Position numbers and translations under genes: made by a program | Notes under the pieces: generated by a model | The model's database searches: none | Seen by the model: only the letters and a program-made list of their open reading frames with translations | What the model was told of the DNA's origin: nothing | Assembly (NCBI RefSeq): GCF_012641515.1 | Contig: NZ_JABAHY010000016.1 | Location: 1 to 53,192, forward strand | Reading direction: 5' to 3' | DNA: 53,192 bases | Origin: Nesterenkonia sedimenti | GTDB taxonomy: Bacteria; Actinomycetota; Actinomycetes; Actinomycetales; Micrococcaceae | Shown here: positions 26,617-35,574 of the stretch, one piece after another | Numbering within the stretch: the first letter of the stretch is position 1 | Layout: each line of letters opens with the position of its first letter

Positions 26617-27738
26617 ATGAAGGTTCTTGCTGCGATGTCCGGCGGAGTGGACTCCGCTGTGGCGGCTGCCCGCGCGGTGGACGCCGGCCATGAGGTGGTC
26701 GGAGTGCATCTGGCGCTGTCCCGGATGCCCGGGACGCTGCGCACCGGTTCCCGGGGCTGCTGCACGATTGAGGATTCCTCCGATGCGTGGCGAGCCTGCG
26801 AGAAACTGGGGATCCCCTTCTATGTCTGGGATTTCTCCGAACGGTTCAAGGCCGACGTCGTCGATGATTTCTTCAGTGAGTATGCGGCAGGGCGCACCCC
26901 GAATCCGTGTATGCGCTGCAATGAGAAGATCAAATTCGAGGCCCTTCTGGATAAGGCCATCGCCCTGGGCTTCGATGCGGTGGCCACGGGTCATTACGCG
27001 AAGATCATTGAGCTCGAGGACGGCACCCGGGAACTGCACCGGGCTGCCACCTGGACCAAGGACCAGTCTTATGTGCTGGGGGTGCTGAACACTGAACAGC
27101 TGGCCCACTGCTATTTCCCGCTGGGTGATACACCCTCGAAGGACCTGGTGCGCGCTGAGGCCGCCGAACGGGGTCTCTCGGTGGCGCAGAAGCCGGATTC
27201 CCATGACATCTGCTTCATCCCCGACGGCGACACTCGCGGCTGGCTGGCCGAACAGATCGATATGGAGCCCGGCCCCATCCTGGACGACCAGGGTGAACAG
27301 ATCGGTGAGCATGAGGGCGCCCAGGCCTATACGGTAGGCCAGCGCCGCGGACTGAAGCTGGGCCGGCCTGCCCCGGATGGCAAACCTCGGTTCGTCCTGG
27401 AGATCCGGCCCAAGGAGAACACTGTGGTGGCCGGTTCCCGGGAGCTACTGGATGTGGACATCATCACCGGTATCCGGCTCAGCTGGGCGGGTCCGCCGGT
27501 GGCCGAGGCTGCCACCGGTGAGTGGTTCGAGATCGACCTGCAGATCCGCGCCCATGCTGATCCAGTGCCGGCTAAGGCGAAGGTCGTCGAGGATGAGGAT
27601 TACCAGATCCTGGTGGAGCTGGCTGAACCGCTCAAGGGGGTTGCCCCCGGTCAGACTGCGGTGATGTACCAGGGCACCCGGGTGCTGGGACAGTCCACTA
27701 TCGACTCCGCCCGTTCCCGCCATTACCAGCCGGCCTGA
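26617..27738 (+). CDS. mnmA: tRNA-specific 2-thiouridylase MnmA
   Basis: A 373-residue enzyme that adds sulfur to U34 of tRNA Lys, Glu and Gln. The PP-loop is [12 protein letters not shown] (about 6-17). The conserved cysteine motifs are NPCMRCN and DICFIPDGD, and ATGHYAK follows. Sulfur comes from a cysteine desulfurase; one is encoded at 33308-34534. The ATG at 26617 has no ribosome site. TACCGT at 26605-26610, 6 bp upstream of the ATG, would make a leaderless transcript. The C-terminal beta-barrel (from about 270) is complete. Confidence 0.96.
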   Translation: MKVLAAMSGGVDSAVAAARAVDAGHEVVGVHLALSRMPGTLRTGSRGCCTIEDSSDAWRACEKLGIPFYVWDFSERFKADVVDDFFSEYAAGRTPNPCMRCNEKIKFEALLDKAIALGFDAVATGHYAKIIELEDGTRELHRAATWTKDQSYVLGVLNTEQLAHCYFPLGDTPSKDLVRAEAAERGLSVAQKPDSHDICFIPDGDTRGWLAEQIDMEPGPILDDQGEQIGEHEGAQAYTVGQRRGLKLGRPAPDGKPRFVLEIRPKENTVVAGSRELLDVDIITGIRLSWAGPPVAEAATGEWFEIDLQIRAHADPVPAKAKVVEDEDYQILVELAEPLKGVAPGQTAVMYQGTRVLGQSTIDSARSRHYQPA

Positions 27739-27868
27739 CCCCTCGGTCTCTGGCTGCCTGAGGTTCGCGCTGCCGGTGGATCCTGCCGGTTCTCATCTAA
27801 GCTGGTATGCGTGCATGCCGGAGACCCGGTGGGGCACACCCAGCGATGAGAGGGGAAGCGAGTGAACG

Positions 27869-28264
27869 ATGAGCACTGATCCACGCGCCGGCGATGCCGC
27901 CAAATACGTTGACCCAGAGATTATGTCCGAGCTGCTGTCGATGCGGTCTTCGATCGACAATATCGACGCCGCCCTGGTGCATCTTCTGGCTGAGCGCTTC
28001 AAGGCGACTCAGCGGGTCGGAGTGCTCAAGGCCAAGCATAAGCTTCCGCCTGCCGATCCCGGACGGGAGAAGGCGCAGATCGAACGGCTGAAGCGGCTGG
28101 CCCATGATGCCCAGCTGGATCCCGAGTTCGCCGAGAAGTTCCTGAACTTCATCATTGAGGAGGTCATCCGGCATCATCAGGCCCTGACCGGTTCCTCTGA
28201 GCAGCCCCCGCAGGCCCCGCGTGACCCCAATGCGCCCTTTGACTGGGCCAGCGACCAGGCATGA
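27869..28264 (+). CDS. Chorismate mutase, AroQ type
   Basis: A 131-residue all-helical protein of the AroQ family, which converts chorismate to prephenate in phenylalanine and tyrosine synthesis. The helix SELLSMRSSIDNIDAALVHL carries the first active-site Arg, followed by LLAERFKATQRVGVLKAKHK and FIIEEVIRHHQAL. No signal peptide is present, so this is the cytoplasmic type. GGGGAAGCG lies upstream of the ATG. Its stop overlaps the start of the MetE-like gene. The region upstream (27739-27868) holds a TAAGCT-type -10 at about 27797. Confidence 0.88.
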   Translation: MSTDPRAGDAAKYVDPEIMSELLSMRSSIDNIDAALVHLLAERFKATQRVGVLKAKHKLPPADPGREKAQIERLKRLAHDAQLDPEFAEKFLNFIIEEVIRHHQALTGSSEQPPQAPRDPNAPFDWASDQA

Positions 28265-29343
28265 CCGGTTCTCGGTCTGCGGTGGGCTTCGCCGCCCCGG
28301 CAGTGATGCCCGGGACTGATCTGCGCCGGTCCGTCCAGCTGCTGGAGGCTGAACTGGGCCCCGGGGATTTCTCTGCCCTGCCCGAACTGCCTCAGCGTGG
28401 TCACCATGGAACCCTGCTGGGCCGGTCGGTGACCCAGCTTGCTGAGCTCTATGCGGAGCTGACCTCCTATGGCTGGCGACTGGTGCAACGCCCGGGGGCT
28501 GATCATCTGCGCGCCACCACGAGACTGAGCGCCGATGTGGACACTCTGGCGGATGTGCGCGGGGAGCGACAGGAGACCGGTAACGCTGAGCCTGGCCCAC
28601 TGCGGGTGGAGATTCTGGGGCCGGTGAGCCTGGCTGCCCGGCTGCATCTGCCCCAGGGGGAGAAGATCCTCATCGACCACGGTGCCCGGCGGGATCTGGC
28701 GGCCTCCCTGGCCGCGGGCCTGCAGGCTCACTGTGAACATATCCTCAGTTCAATTCGTCCGCCGGCTCTGGAGGTCACCGTCTGTGAACCGGAGTACCAC
28801 CGGGTGCGCCGGGGCGCGGTGCCCACGGTCAGCGGCTACCAACAGATCCGTTCCCTGGGCAGGGATGAGACCCGGGCCCTGGTCACTGAGGTGCTCAATG
28901 CTCTGCGCGCCGCCGGGGTGGATTCAGTGGTTCTGGACACCGGGCGACCGGTAACCGCTGAGCAGGTGGAGGACTTCTTCAGTCGCAGCCGGTCCGGTGC
29001 CAGCACAGCAGTCGACGGTTTTGTACTGCCGGTGCACCGGGCTGAGGCCGCCGATTGGGAGCGTGCCGCGGAATTGGCCGAGGCCGGGGCGCGACTCCAG
29101 GCTTCGCTGCTGCGTCCTACGGGGTCTGAGGCGCTGCCGGAGGTTTCGGCTTTGGCTCAACGGGTCAGCGGTCCCTGGCAGGCCCTGGGTATGCCGCTGT
29201 TCTCTCTGGAGGCTTTCACCCTGACCCCGATTTCGACTGGCGAGCGGGACCAGTTCGCCCAGCTCACCGAGCCGGCTGCCCTGCGGGCCACGACCCGGGT
29301 CCGTGATGCCGCCTCGGCACTGACCGACCAGATGCGGGCCTGA
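28261..29343 (+). CDS. MetE-like protein (Rv3015c type)
   Basis: A 360-residue protein of the cobalamin-independent methionine synthase/UROD superfamily barrel. I recognise the actinobacterial type that sits near mnmA (Rv3015c in M. tuberculosis, between trmU and ligA). Conserved blocks include the opening FAAPAVMPGTDLRRSVQLL, the barrel strand LRVEILGPVSLAARLHLPQ, and LEVTVCEPEYHRVRRGAVP. A full-length MetE is about 750 residues, so this is a shorter barrel. The Cys in VCEPEY may be a metal ligand, but the full His/Cys zinc site of MetE is not evident, so methyl transfer is unproven. Its start overlaps the chorismate mutase stop, so the two are translated together. Confidence 0.75.
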   Translation: MTGSRSAVGFAAPAVMPGTDLRRSVQLLEAELGPGDFSALPELPQRGHHGTLLGRSVTQLAELYAELTSYGWRLVQRPGADHLRATTRLSADVDTLADVRGERQETGNAEPGPLRVEILGPVSLAARLHLPQGEKILIDHGARRDLAASLAAGLQAHCEHILSSIRPPALEVTVCEPEYHRVRRGAVPTVSGYQQIRSLGRDETRALVTEVLNALRAAGVDSVVLDTGRPVTAEQVEDFFSRSRSGASTAVDGFVLPVHRAEAADWERAAELAEAGARLQASLLRPTGSEALPEVSALAQRVSGPWQALGMPLFSLEAFTLTPISTGERDQFAQLTEPAALRATTRVRDAASALTDQMRA

Positions 29344-29423
29344 GCCACCACGGCCAGAACCACCACAACCCTGGGCAGCATCACCATCTGAGCAACATCA
29401 CAGCAGAGCCACCGCTGGATCAG

Positions 29424-29429
29424 TAGACT
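29424..29429 (+). promoter_or_regulatory. Putative -10 element (TAGACT)
   Basis: TAGACT 24 bp before the ATG at 29453, with a good AGGAGG ribosome site at 29439-29444 in between. No convincing -35 is seen. The same hexamer occurs upstream of the fused sigma gene. Confidence 0.35.
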
Positions 29430-29452
29430 CGGTTCCCAGGAGGGAACACTGT

Positions 29453-30535
29453 ATGACTCATGCCAGCACACCGGAAGACCCCGAGGACGCCAAACCCACT
29501 GAACGGCTCTCTGCTGAACCTCAACCTGTAGAGCAGCAGCCCGCGGCCGGAGTGCAGGGACCGCCGCTACCGCCGGATCAGGATGCCACCCAAGCTCTGG
29601 ATCCCACCCAGGCTTTTCCGCCGGGTACTCCCCCTGGGGCTACCATGCCGATTTCGCATTCGATGGAGAATCCCGGCCAGGACGCCACTCAGGCGATGCC
29701 GGGGGTTCCGCCCCAACAACCGGCTCCGTATCAGGAGGAGGAGACTCTCTCCAGCTCCGCCCATGAGCCCACCTATCAGCAGCCTCCGCAGGGATTCGGC
29801 CAGCCGGGCCAGGATTACCCCACTCAGGCATATGCTCCGCAGGACTATCCCCCACCGAACTACCCACCCCAGGACTACTCGGGGCAGAACTACCCGCCGC
29901 AGAGCTATGGGGCGGCACCTGGCCCCTACGGGCAGTATGACCAATATGGCCAGTACGGTCAGCAGCCGGGCCAGTATCCGCAGGGGCAGTTCCCACCCGG
30001 ACAGCCACAGCAGGGTCACCCCCAGCCTGGTAGGCCCCGCAGGAAGGCCAGCCGTGGGGCCTGGTTCGGAGTGCTGCTGACCCTGTTCCTGAGCGTCTTC
30101 GCCAGCTTCGGGACAGTGCTGGTTATGACCATTTGGAGCGCTATGACCTGGGGGGTAAGCTTCGGCACCGCCGTCCAGGAGGTCTTCAGTGGGCTGACCT
30201 CGGACTTCGGGGGCTTCATGACCATTCTCACCGACTACTTTATGGCCCTCTTCGTGGCCAGCATCCTCTGCCTCATCGCCACCTTCCTCATCCCACTGAC
30301 CAATCCCGGTGCACGCACGGTCGGAATTCTTGTGCTCTTGGGCGGAGCTGTCACCTATACCCTGGGGCTGATCTACGGGCTCAACTCAGGCACCTTCACC
30401 GGCACCTTCAACCGGTGGAGCAATTTCCCAGACTGGTGGGACAACCCGAACATCGGTGATCTGTATCTGGTCCCGTTCTTCTTCCTGGTGACCCTGATCG
30501 CCCTGGGGTCCACCAAACCCCGCAAGATCCGATAA
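29453..30535 (+). CDS. Proline/glutamine/tyrosine-rich membrane protein
   Basis: A 360-residue protein. The first about 190 residues are low-complexity and disordered, with repeated DATQA (three times) and Pro-Tyr-Gln units such as PPQDYSGQNYPPQSY. A basic patch (GRPRRKASRG) and about four membrane helices then follow. The layout (disordered cytosolic Pro-rich region followed by a short helical membrane domain) resembles other actinobacterial envelope proteins of unknown function. The Pro-rich part may recruit partners. A strong AGGAGG site supports the start. No enzyme motif is visible. Confidence 0.75.
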   Translation: MTHASTPEDPEDAKPTERLSAEPQPVEQQPAAGVQGPPLPPDQDATQALDPTQAFPPGTPPGATMPISHSMENPGQDATQAMPGVPPQQPAPYQEEETLSSSAHEPTYQQPPQGFGQPGQDYPTQAYAPQDYPPPNYPPQDYSGQNYPPQSYGAAPGPYGQYDQYGQYGQQPGQYPQGQFPPGQPQQGHPQPGRPRRKASRGAWFGVLLTLFLSVFASFGTVLVMTIWSAMTWGVSFGTAVQEVFSGLTSDFGGFMTILTDYFMALFVASILCLIATFLIPLTNPGARTVGILVLLGGAVTYTLGLIYGLNSGTFTGTFNRWSNFPDWWDNPNIGDLYLVPFFFLVTLIALGSTKPRKIR

Positions 30536-30562
30536 ACCTCTCCGGTTGGTCGGTCCGCGAGC

Positions 30563-31270
30563 TCAGATCAGTAGCCAGACGGTACCGGCAGCGGCACCGA
30601 AACCGGCGAGCAGGAAGAAGAGCAGCCACAGGAAGACTGGCGTCCTGCCCCAGGCCCGGGCTGCCTGACCGGCGTCACTGGAGCGCGCCTGGTGCTTATC
30701 CCGGATATGCACCCGGATCAGATCGAAAGTGCCGCGGACACCGGCCAGTGCGTAGAAGACCGCCAGAGCAGTCACGGTCCAGACCACTGCCTCGGGGTGG
30801 TTGATCCACCACACGGCCCCAGTGGCCAACAGGGAGACCAGGCAGGAGAAGATCCCCACCGCATTGCGGGAGAGGATCAGGGCCAGCAGCATGACCACCT
30901 GGTAAAGGGTCAGTGCCGCCCCCGCATGGCCGGTGGTCAGCAGCACGGCCATCCCCAGGCCCAGCAGCCCGGGGGCGGGATAGCCGGCCAGGGCGGTGAA
31001 GAGCATTCCTGGGCCCTTCGGCTTCCCCCTGGAGACGGTGACCCCGGAGGTGTCGGTGTGGAGTTTGATGCCGCTGACCCTTCGGCCGCTGAGCAGGGCG
31101 GCGAAGACATGTCCCATCTCGTGGACGATGGTTGAGGCCTGGCGCAGGATCCGCCAGACGCTCGGCACCGCGGTCAGCAGGACCACGGCAGCGGTGATCG
31201 CCCAGACGATCTCCGGTTCGGGCTGGGTCTGCACCGACCAGCGTTCAAGGATGAAGTCCCAGATAACCAC
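30563..31270 (-). CDS. M50-like (M50B) membrane metallopeptidase
   Basis: A 235-residue protein with about six membrane helices and the zinc-protease motif HEMGH at residues 50-54 in the second helix, preceded by ASTIV. This matches the M50B-type intramembrane metalloprotease family. SRNAVGIFSCLVSLL and TFDLIRVHI occur further on, but a canonical second-motif (NxxPxxxLDGG) is absent, and the substrate is unknown. Such proteins cleave membrane-bound regulators in other bacteria. It lies 48 bp downstream of the LysR gene on the same strand, and is convergent with the Pro-rich membrane gene (29 bp between stops). Confidence 0.75.
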   Translation of the reverse strand: MVIWDFILERWSVQTQPEPEIVWAITAAVVLLTAVPSVWRILRQASTIVHEMGHVFAALLSGRRVSGIKLHTDTSGVTVSRGKPKGPGMLFTALAGYPAPGLLGLGMAVLLTTGHAGAALTLYQVVMLLALILSRNAVGIFSCLVSLLATGAVWWINHPEAVVWTVTALAVFYALAGVRGTFDLIRVHIRDKHQARSSDAGQAARAWGRTPVFLWLLFFLLAGFGAAAGTVWLLI

Positions 31271-31318
31271 CTGGACAGTGTGCCAGAGAAAAGCCCAGAT
31301 TCCGCCCTTACCCCGGGT

Positions 31319-32266
31319 TCAGGAACTCATTCCGGCCAGGGTCTGCTGGGTGGTCAGCGCCTGTACGGCAGTGGATTCCAGGATCTCCATGGTCTCGCGC
31401 AGCAGGGTCCGGCGTTCGTTTCCGCGCCGGAGCACCATCAGCAGCGAGCGCACCGGCGCCGTCGGACCGGAGAGAGTCACCCGCACCACTCCGGGATGGA
31501 TCGGGGCCATCCGAGGCAGCAGTGAGACCCCCAGCCCGGCGGCCACCAGCGTGGAGACTGAGGTCCAGTCCTGGGCGTGATGCCTCTCAGCGGGAGTGAA
31601 TCCCGCTTTGGAGCAGTGTTCGAGGATCTCCTGACGTGAGCCCTGGCCCACTGAGCCGAAGATCCAGGGGTCATCGGCGGCCTCCTGCAGGGTCACCTCA
31701 TCCTCCCGTGTGGCCAGGGGGTGACCGCGGGGGACGATGATGTCCACCGGCTCCACCACTAGCCGGTGGACGCTGAACCGCGGGTGATCGGAGGCCGGGG
31801 CATGGGATCCGGCGGGCATAATCACCAGATCCGCCGCCCGTGAGGTCAGCAGCCGCTGCGCGTTGAAGGGCTCAGATTCCCGGATATTCCAGCTGGCCGC
31901 GGGACGCTGCTGGGTCCAGCGGCGCAGGGCTGGGACCACAATCGAGGAGATTGCCAGCACATGGGCAGCCACCCGGATCTCCCCGGCCTGGGGGTCGGTG
32001 GCCTCCACCAATGCTGCCCGCACTCGCTCATCGGCGGCATGCAGATGCGGCGCCTCCCGCACCAGCGCCCGGGCGGCCCCGGTGAGCTCCACGGCCCGTC
32101 CTCGCCGGCGCAGCAGCGGCACCCCGAGGTCATCGGCCAGACGCTGAATCTGCCGGGAGATTCCAGAGGCATTGCGGCCGAGCACATCGGCGGCGGCGTT
32201 GACGCCTCCGTATTCGGAGACAGCCTCCAGAAGTCCGATGGCGGGGTCGATGAGCTGGGCTTTCAT
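31319..32266 (-). CDS. LysR-family transcriptional regulator
   Basis: A 315-residue regulator. The N-terminal winged HTH (about 1-62) reads AADVLGRNASGISRQIQRLA, then LGVPLLRRRGRAVELTGAAR. The C-terminal half is the periplasmic-binding-like effector domain (about 92-300). The divergent gene at 32358 encodes an EamA transporter, a usual LysR target, and the dyad at 32280-32298 lies between them. The effector and the transported metabolite are unknown. MKAQLIDPAIGLLEAV is the family start. Confidence 0.88.
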   Translation of the reverse strand: MKAQLIDPAIGLLEAVSEYGGVNAAADVLGRNASGISRQIQRLADDLGVPLLRRRGRAVELTGAARALVREAPHLHAADERVRAALVEATDPQAGEIRVAAHVLAISSIVVPALRRWTQQRPAASWNIRESEPFNAQRLLTSRAADLVIMPAGSHAPASDHPRFSVHRLVVEPVDIIVPRGHPLATREDEVTLQEAADDPWIFGSVGQGSRQEILEHCSKAGFTPAERHHAQDWTSVSTLVAAGLGVSLLPRMAPIHPGVVRVTLSGPTAPVRSLLMVLRRGNERRTLLRETMEILESTAVQALTTQQTLAGMSS

Positions 32267-32279
32267 TCAGCCAGTAAAT

Positions 32280-32298
32280 CATTGCCGCCTCGGCAATG
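32280..32298. promoter_or_regulatory. LysR-type operator candidate (dyad with T-N11-A)
   Basis: CATTGCCG-CCT-CGGCAATG is a perfect 8+8 bp inverted repeat, and T32283 and A32295 fit the T-N11-A LysR box. It lies 14 bp upstream of the LysR start and about 60 bp upstream of the EamA start, the standard place for divergent control. Confidence 0.6.
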
Positions 32299-32357
32299 AA
32301 AAGACCGCTGATGATGCCGTGGACGCATACTGTCAGTACGGTCCAGAGTTATCCCTC

Positions 32358-33326
32358 GTGACTATTCTCTGTGCAGTCCTGGCCGCGGCGATGTTCGGCG
32401 CCGGACACTATATGAGCGGCACCGTCAGCCGCCGGGTCGGACCGGCCACGGTGGCCTATTGGACCCAGTTCGGTGTGGTGGCCGTGGCCGCCGTGCTGCT
32501 GCTGGCCCGCCCCCTGCCCGAGCAGTGGAGCATCCCCGCCCTGGCCTGGGGAACCGTGGCCGCCATCGGCGGTGTGGCAGGTTCCTTGTTCCTCTACAAG
32601 GCGCTGTCCAAGGCGACCTTCACCCTCGCCGTCGGCGCCTCCACGGTCACCACCACGGTGACCCCCGCCATTGTGGCCCTGCTGTTCCTAGGCGAGCAGA
32701 TCACTGTGCTGCGGATCGTGCTGATCCTGCTGGCAGTGCTGACCGTCTGGCTGCTGGTCTCCCAGCGGCGCAGCAAGGGAGTTGCGGTGGTCACCTCTCC
32801 CCTGCCGGTGATCACCTCGCAGATGCCAGTGGTCTCAGCCGAGGACGACGCCGACTCCCCTGCCCCAGAACCGGTGGAGCATACCGGCCCCTCAAGCCCC
32901 GGTGCCGGCCTCCTGGCCCTGGGCGCGGGGCTGGGCTATGCCACAGAACTGGTGGGGGTCGCCCAGATTCCGCAGGAGGATTTCGCCCAGGGTCTGCTGG
33001 CCTGGGCAGTGGTGTCCTTCCTGGTGATGCTGGTGATGATTCTCCTCCGCCGCGGCCCCCAGGCACCCCGGCTGCTGCCCCAGGGCGGGGCCGGTGCCCT
33101 GGTGATCCTCGCCGGCGGATTCAGCGCCTTCGGCATGCTGCTGTTCCATATCAGCGCTGCCGGAGTGGGCTTGGCCACCACCTCGGCCATTGTCGCCGTC
33201 TATCCGGCGGTGCCGATTCTGCTGGCCGTACTGATCCTGCGTGAACGCCCCAGTCCCCGCGGTTGGGCCGGTCTCGCCTGTGCCGGACTGGTGGTAGCCC
33301 TGGGCGCCTACGGCACCTCACTGTAG
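32358..33326 (+). CDS. EamA/DMT-family transporter
   Basis: A 322-residue permease with about ten membrane helices in two repeated EamA halves (about 1-135 and 170-320), linked by a hydrophilic segment with acidic and Pro-rich residues. The drug/metabolite transporter superfamily moves amino acids, nucleotides or other small molecules out of or into cells; the substrate is unknown. I start at the GTG at 32358 (VTILCAVLAAAMFGAGHYMSG), since the upstream reading frame is shadow sequence through the LysR gene and operator. Its stop overlaps the 3' end of the convergent cysteine desulfurase by 19 bp. Confidence 0.85.
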   Translation: MTILCAVLAAAMFGAGHYMSGTVSRRVGPATVAYWTQFGVVAVAAVLLLARPLPEQWSIPALAWGTVAAIGGVAGSLFLYKALSKATFTLAVGASTVTTTVTPAIVALLFLGEQITVLRIVLILLAVLTVWLLVSQRRSKGVAVVTSPLPVITSQMPVVSAEDDADSPAPEPVEHTGPSSPGAGLLALGAGLGYATELVGVAQIPQEDFAQGLLAWAVVSFLVMLVMILLRRGPQAPRLLPQGGAGALVILAGGFSAFGMLLFHISAAGVGLATTSAIVAVYPAVPILLAVLILRERPSPRGWAGLACAGLVVALGAYGTSL

Positions 33327-34534
33327 CCGGCCATACCGGCAGCCCGGGACTGACCGATGATCCCGGGCAGGGCATCGGCCAGGGCCGTGATGTCCTCCTC
33401 GGTGGTGGTCCAGCCGAGGCTGAACCGCTGGGCCCCGCGGGCTGCGGACTCGGGCAGCCCCATCGCCAGCAGCACATGGGAGGGCCGGGGCACCCCGGCG
33501 GTGCAAGCCGAACCGGTGGCAGTGTCGAAACCGGCCATATCCAGCATGAACAGCAGGGAGTCGCCCTCGGCGCCGTCGACAGTTATATGCAGGTTATTGA
33601 CCAGCCGCTTCTCGGGGCTGATCCGGGGATCAGGTCCCCCCAGGGTCACACCCTCGAGGTCCACCACCGCGGCCAAGAGCTGATCCCGCAGGCCGCTCAG
33701 CCGCTGGGCTTCCTTGTTTCGCTGAGCAGCGACTTCCTCGGCCACTGCTGCGAAGGCGCAGATGCCCGGGGCATCGAGTGTTCCGGAGCGGATATCGCGT
33801 TCCTGCCCGCCGCCGTGGAGCACGGGGGTGAGTTTCACATCCCGCCGGACGAACAGCGCCCCGATCCCCACCGGGGCACCGAGTTTATGTCCGCTGATGG
33901 CCATCGTGGCCGCCCCTGATTCGGCGAAGTTCACCGTCGGGGCTCCTTCGGGTTCATTGCCGAAGGCCTGGACCGCATCGGTATGCAGCGGGACCCCGGC
34001 CTCCGCGCAGAGCCGGGCGACCTCGGCCACCGGCTGGATGGCCCCGACCTCGTTATTGGCCCACATCACCGTGGCCAATGCGATGGTCTCCGGCTCGTCG
34101 GCCAGCAGCTGCTCCAGGGCGTCGAGGTCGATGATCCCCTCAGTATCCACGGGGATGAAGACCAGCTCGGCACCCTCCTGGGCTTCCAGCCATTCGGCGG
34201 TGTCCAGTACTGCATGGTGTTCCATCCCCGGCAGCAGGATCCGGCGTCGCCGGGGGTCGCCGTCGCTGGTTTTCGGGTCCCTGCGCTGCCACCAGAGTCC
34301 TTTGAGCGCGAGGTTATCGGCCTCAGTTCCCCCGGAGGTGAAGATCACCTCGGAGGCATCGGCCCCAGCGGCTGCGGCCAACTGGGCCCGGGCGGAGTCC
34401 ACTGCAAGCCGTGCCCGGCGTCCGGAGCCGTGCAGGGAGGAGGGATTGGCCAGCTGCGGCAGCAGCTCGGTGAGCACACGGACCGCAGTGGGCCTCACTG
34501 GTGTGGTTGCGGCATGGTCAAAGTAACGGGACAT
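33308..34534 (-). CDS. Cysteine desulfurase, NifS/IscS-like
   Basis: A 408-residue PLP enzyme of fold type I that removes sulfur from cysteine as a persulfide for Fe-S clusters and tRNA thiolation. Visible motifs are FDHAATTPVRP at the start, ISGHKLGAPVGIGAL holding the PLP Lys, and ATGSACTAG with the catalytic Cys. It may supply sulfur to MnmA, encoded 6 kb away, but this is inferred from the family. It converges with the EamA gene and is divergent from the DnaJ-like gene, with the 38-bp gap between them holding both starts. Confidence 0.93.
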   Translation of the reverse strand: MSRYFDHAATTPVRPTAVRVLTELLPQLANPSSLHGSGRRARLAVDSARAQLAAAAGADASEVIFTSGGTEADNLALKGLWWQRRDPKTSDGDPRRRRILLPGMEHHAVLDTAEWLEAQEGAELVFIPVDTEGIIDLDALEQLLADEPETIALATVMWANNEVGAIQPVAEVARLCAEAGVPLHTDAVQAFGNEPEGAPTVNFAESGAATMAISGHKLGAPVGIGALFVRRDVKLTPVLHGGGQERDIRSGTLDAPGICAFAAVAEEVAAQRNKEAQRLSGLRDQLLAAVVDLEGVTLGGPDPRISPEKRLVNNLHITVDGAEGDSLLFMLDMAGFDTATGSACTAGVPRPSHVLLAMGLPESAARGAQRFSLGWTTTEEDITALADALPGIIGQSRAAGMAGYSEVP

Positions 34535-34572
34535 CAGAAACCGATTCTACGCGCGGTAACCTAGTGATCCTG

Positions 34573-35574
34573 ATGAGTGAGCCGGATTTCTATGCAGTGT
34601 TGGGGGTGCCCCCGGAGGCGGATTCCGCCACCATTCGCAGCGCCTACCGCAAGGCTGCCCGGCAGCATCACCCCGACCGCGGTGGCTCCGCCGAGGAGTT
34701 CCACCGGATTCAGGCCGCCTGGGAAGTGCTGGGCTCGGCCAGTGCCCGTGATGAATATGACCGACGAAGACGCCAGGGCAGCTCGGCCACCAGCGCCACC
34801 TCCCCGGCACCCACGGAGGAGGGCGCCGGGTTCACCTACTCCCGCTCCGGGGCGGCCGGAGCCAGCCGCAGCAGGCGTTCGACCAGCACTCGCCGCCACC
34901 CGGCTGCCGATCAGGCCCCGGTGTATCAGCCTCCGCTGTCCGAGCCCGAACCGTTGAACCTCACCCTGACGAGCCAGAAGGTCCATGGTGAGTTCACCTC
35001 CCGGGGGCTTTTCGGCGGTAAGGCCCAGCGCCGCCAGCAGCGCACTGCTGAGGTGTTGGAGAAGCATGTGCTCTCTGCTCTTCCGGCGGCCCGGCTGTTC
35101 AATGATGTCCTGCTGACCCCCGCCGGGGATTCGCCCCGGAAGGCGAAGAACGCGCCCCGGGTCGATCATGTGCTGCTCTGCGGCCGGACGGTGCTTCTGG
35201 TCGGCTCAGTGGAGGTCGCTGCCCCCACTGCCTCCTGGGACGGCCGGCTGCTGCGGGCTGCCGGGAAATCGGTGAGCCTGCCGGAGCTCAGTGCAGCAGC
35301 CAAGCAGCTGCGGCTGAGCCTGGCCGAGGAGATCGGCGGCCAGCTCAGCGCCGATCACCAGGTGATCCTGCTGTCCACCGATGGGGATATGTTCCACCCC
35401 GTTGTTGAGGCCCAGGGCGCGGGCCGCCAGGGTGTTCAGCCGCTGGCAGCCGGACGCGCCATCGGACATCTGGCCAATGTTTTGGCCGCCTCCGCCCAGG
35501 CGAATCTGGTGGACCGGGGGCTGATGGCCGCGCTGCGTCGTCGTTGTCTATCCCCGGATGGGAGTGCTGCATGA
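34573..35574 (+). CDS. DnaJ-domain protein with a NERD-like C-terminal region
   Basis: A 333-residue protein. The N-terminal J domain (about 4-68) has HPD at 33-35 (ARQHHPDRGG) and so should stimulate an Hsp70 ATPase. A Ser/Arg/Pro-rich linker (about 70-125) follows. The C-terminal half has the outline of a nuclease-related NERD domain: RTAEVLEKHVLSAL, then LFNDVLLTP and VDHVLLCGRTVLLVGSVEV. In NERD proteins the last strand usually ends in an acidic residue followed by a conserved Lys; here it is EVA, so catalysis is doubtful. No zinc-finger or client domain of classical DnaJ is present. It is followed by trmL with overlapping stop/start codons. Function unknown. Confidence 0.7.
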   Translation: MSEPDFYAVLGVPPEADSATIRSAYRKAARQHHPDRGGSAEEFHRIQAAWEVLGSASARDEYDRRRRQGSSATSATSPAPTEEGAGFTYSRSGAAGASRSRRSTSTRRHPAADQAPVYQPPLSEPEPLNLTLTSQKVHGEFTSRGLFGGKAQRRQQRTAEVLEKHVLSALPAARLFNDVLLTPAGDSPRKAKNAPRVDHVLLCGRTVLLVGSVEVAAPTASWDGRLLRAAGKSVSLPELSAAAKQLRLSLAEEIGGQLSADHQVILLSTDGDMFHPVVEAQGAGRQGVQPLAAGRAIGHLANVLAASAQANLVDRGLMAALRRRCLSPDGSAA

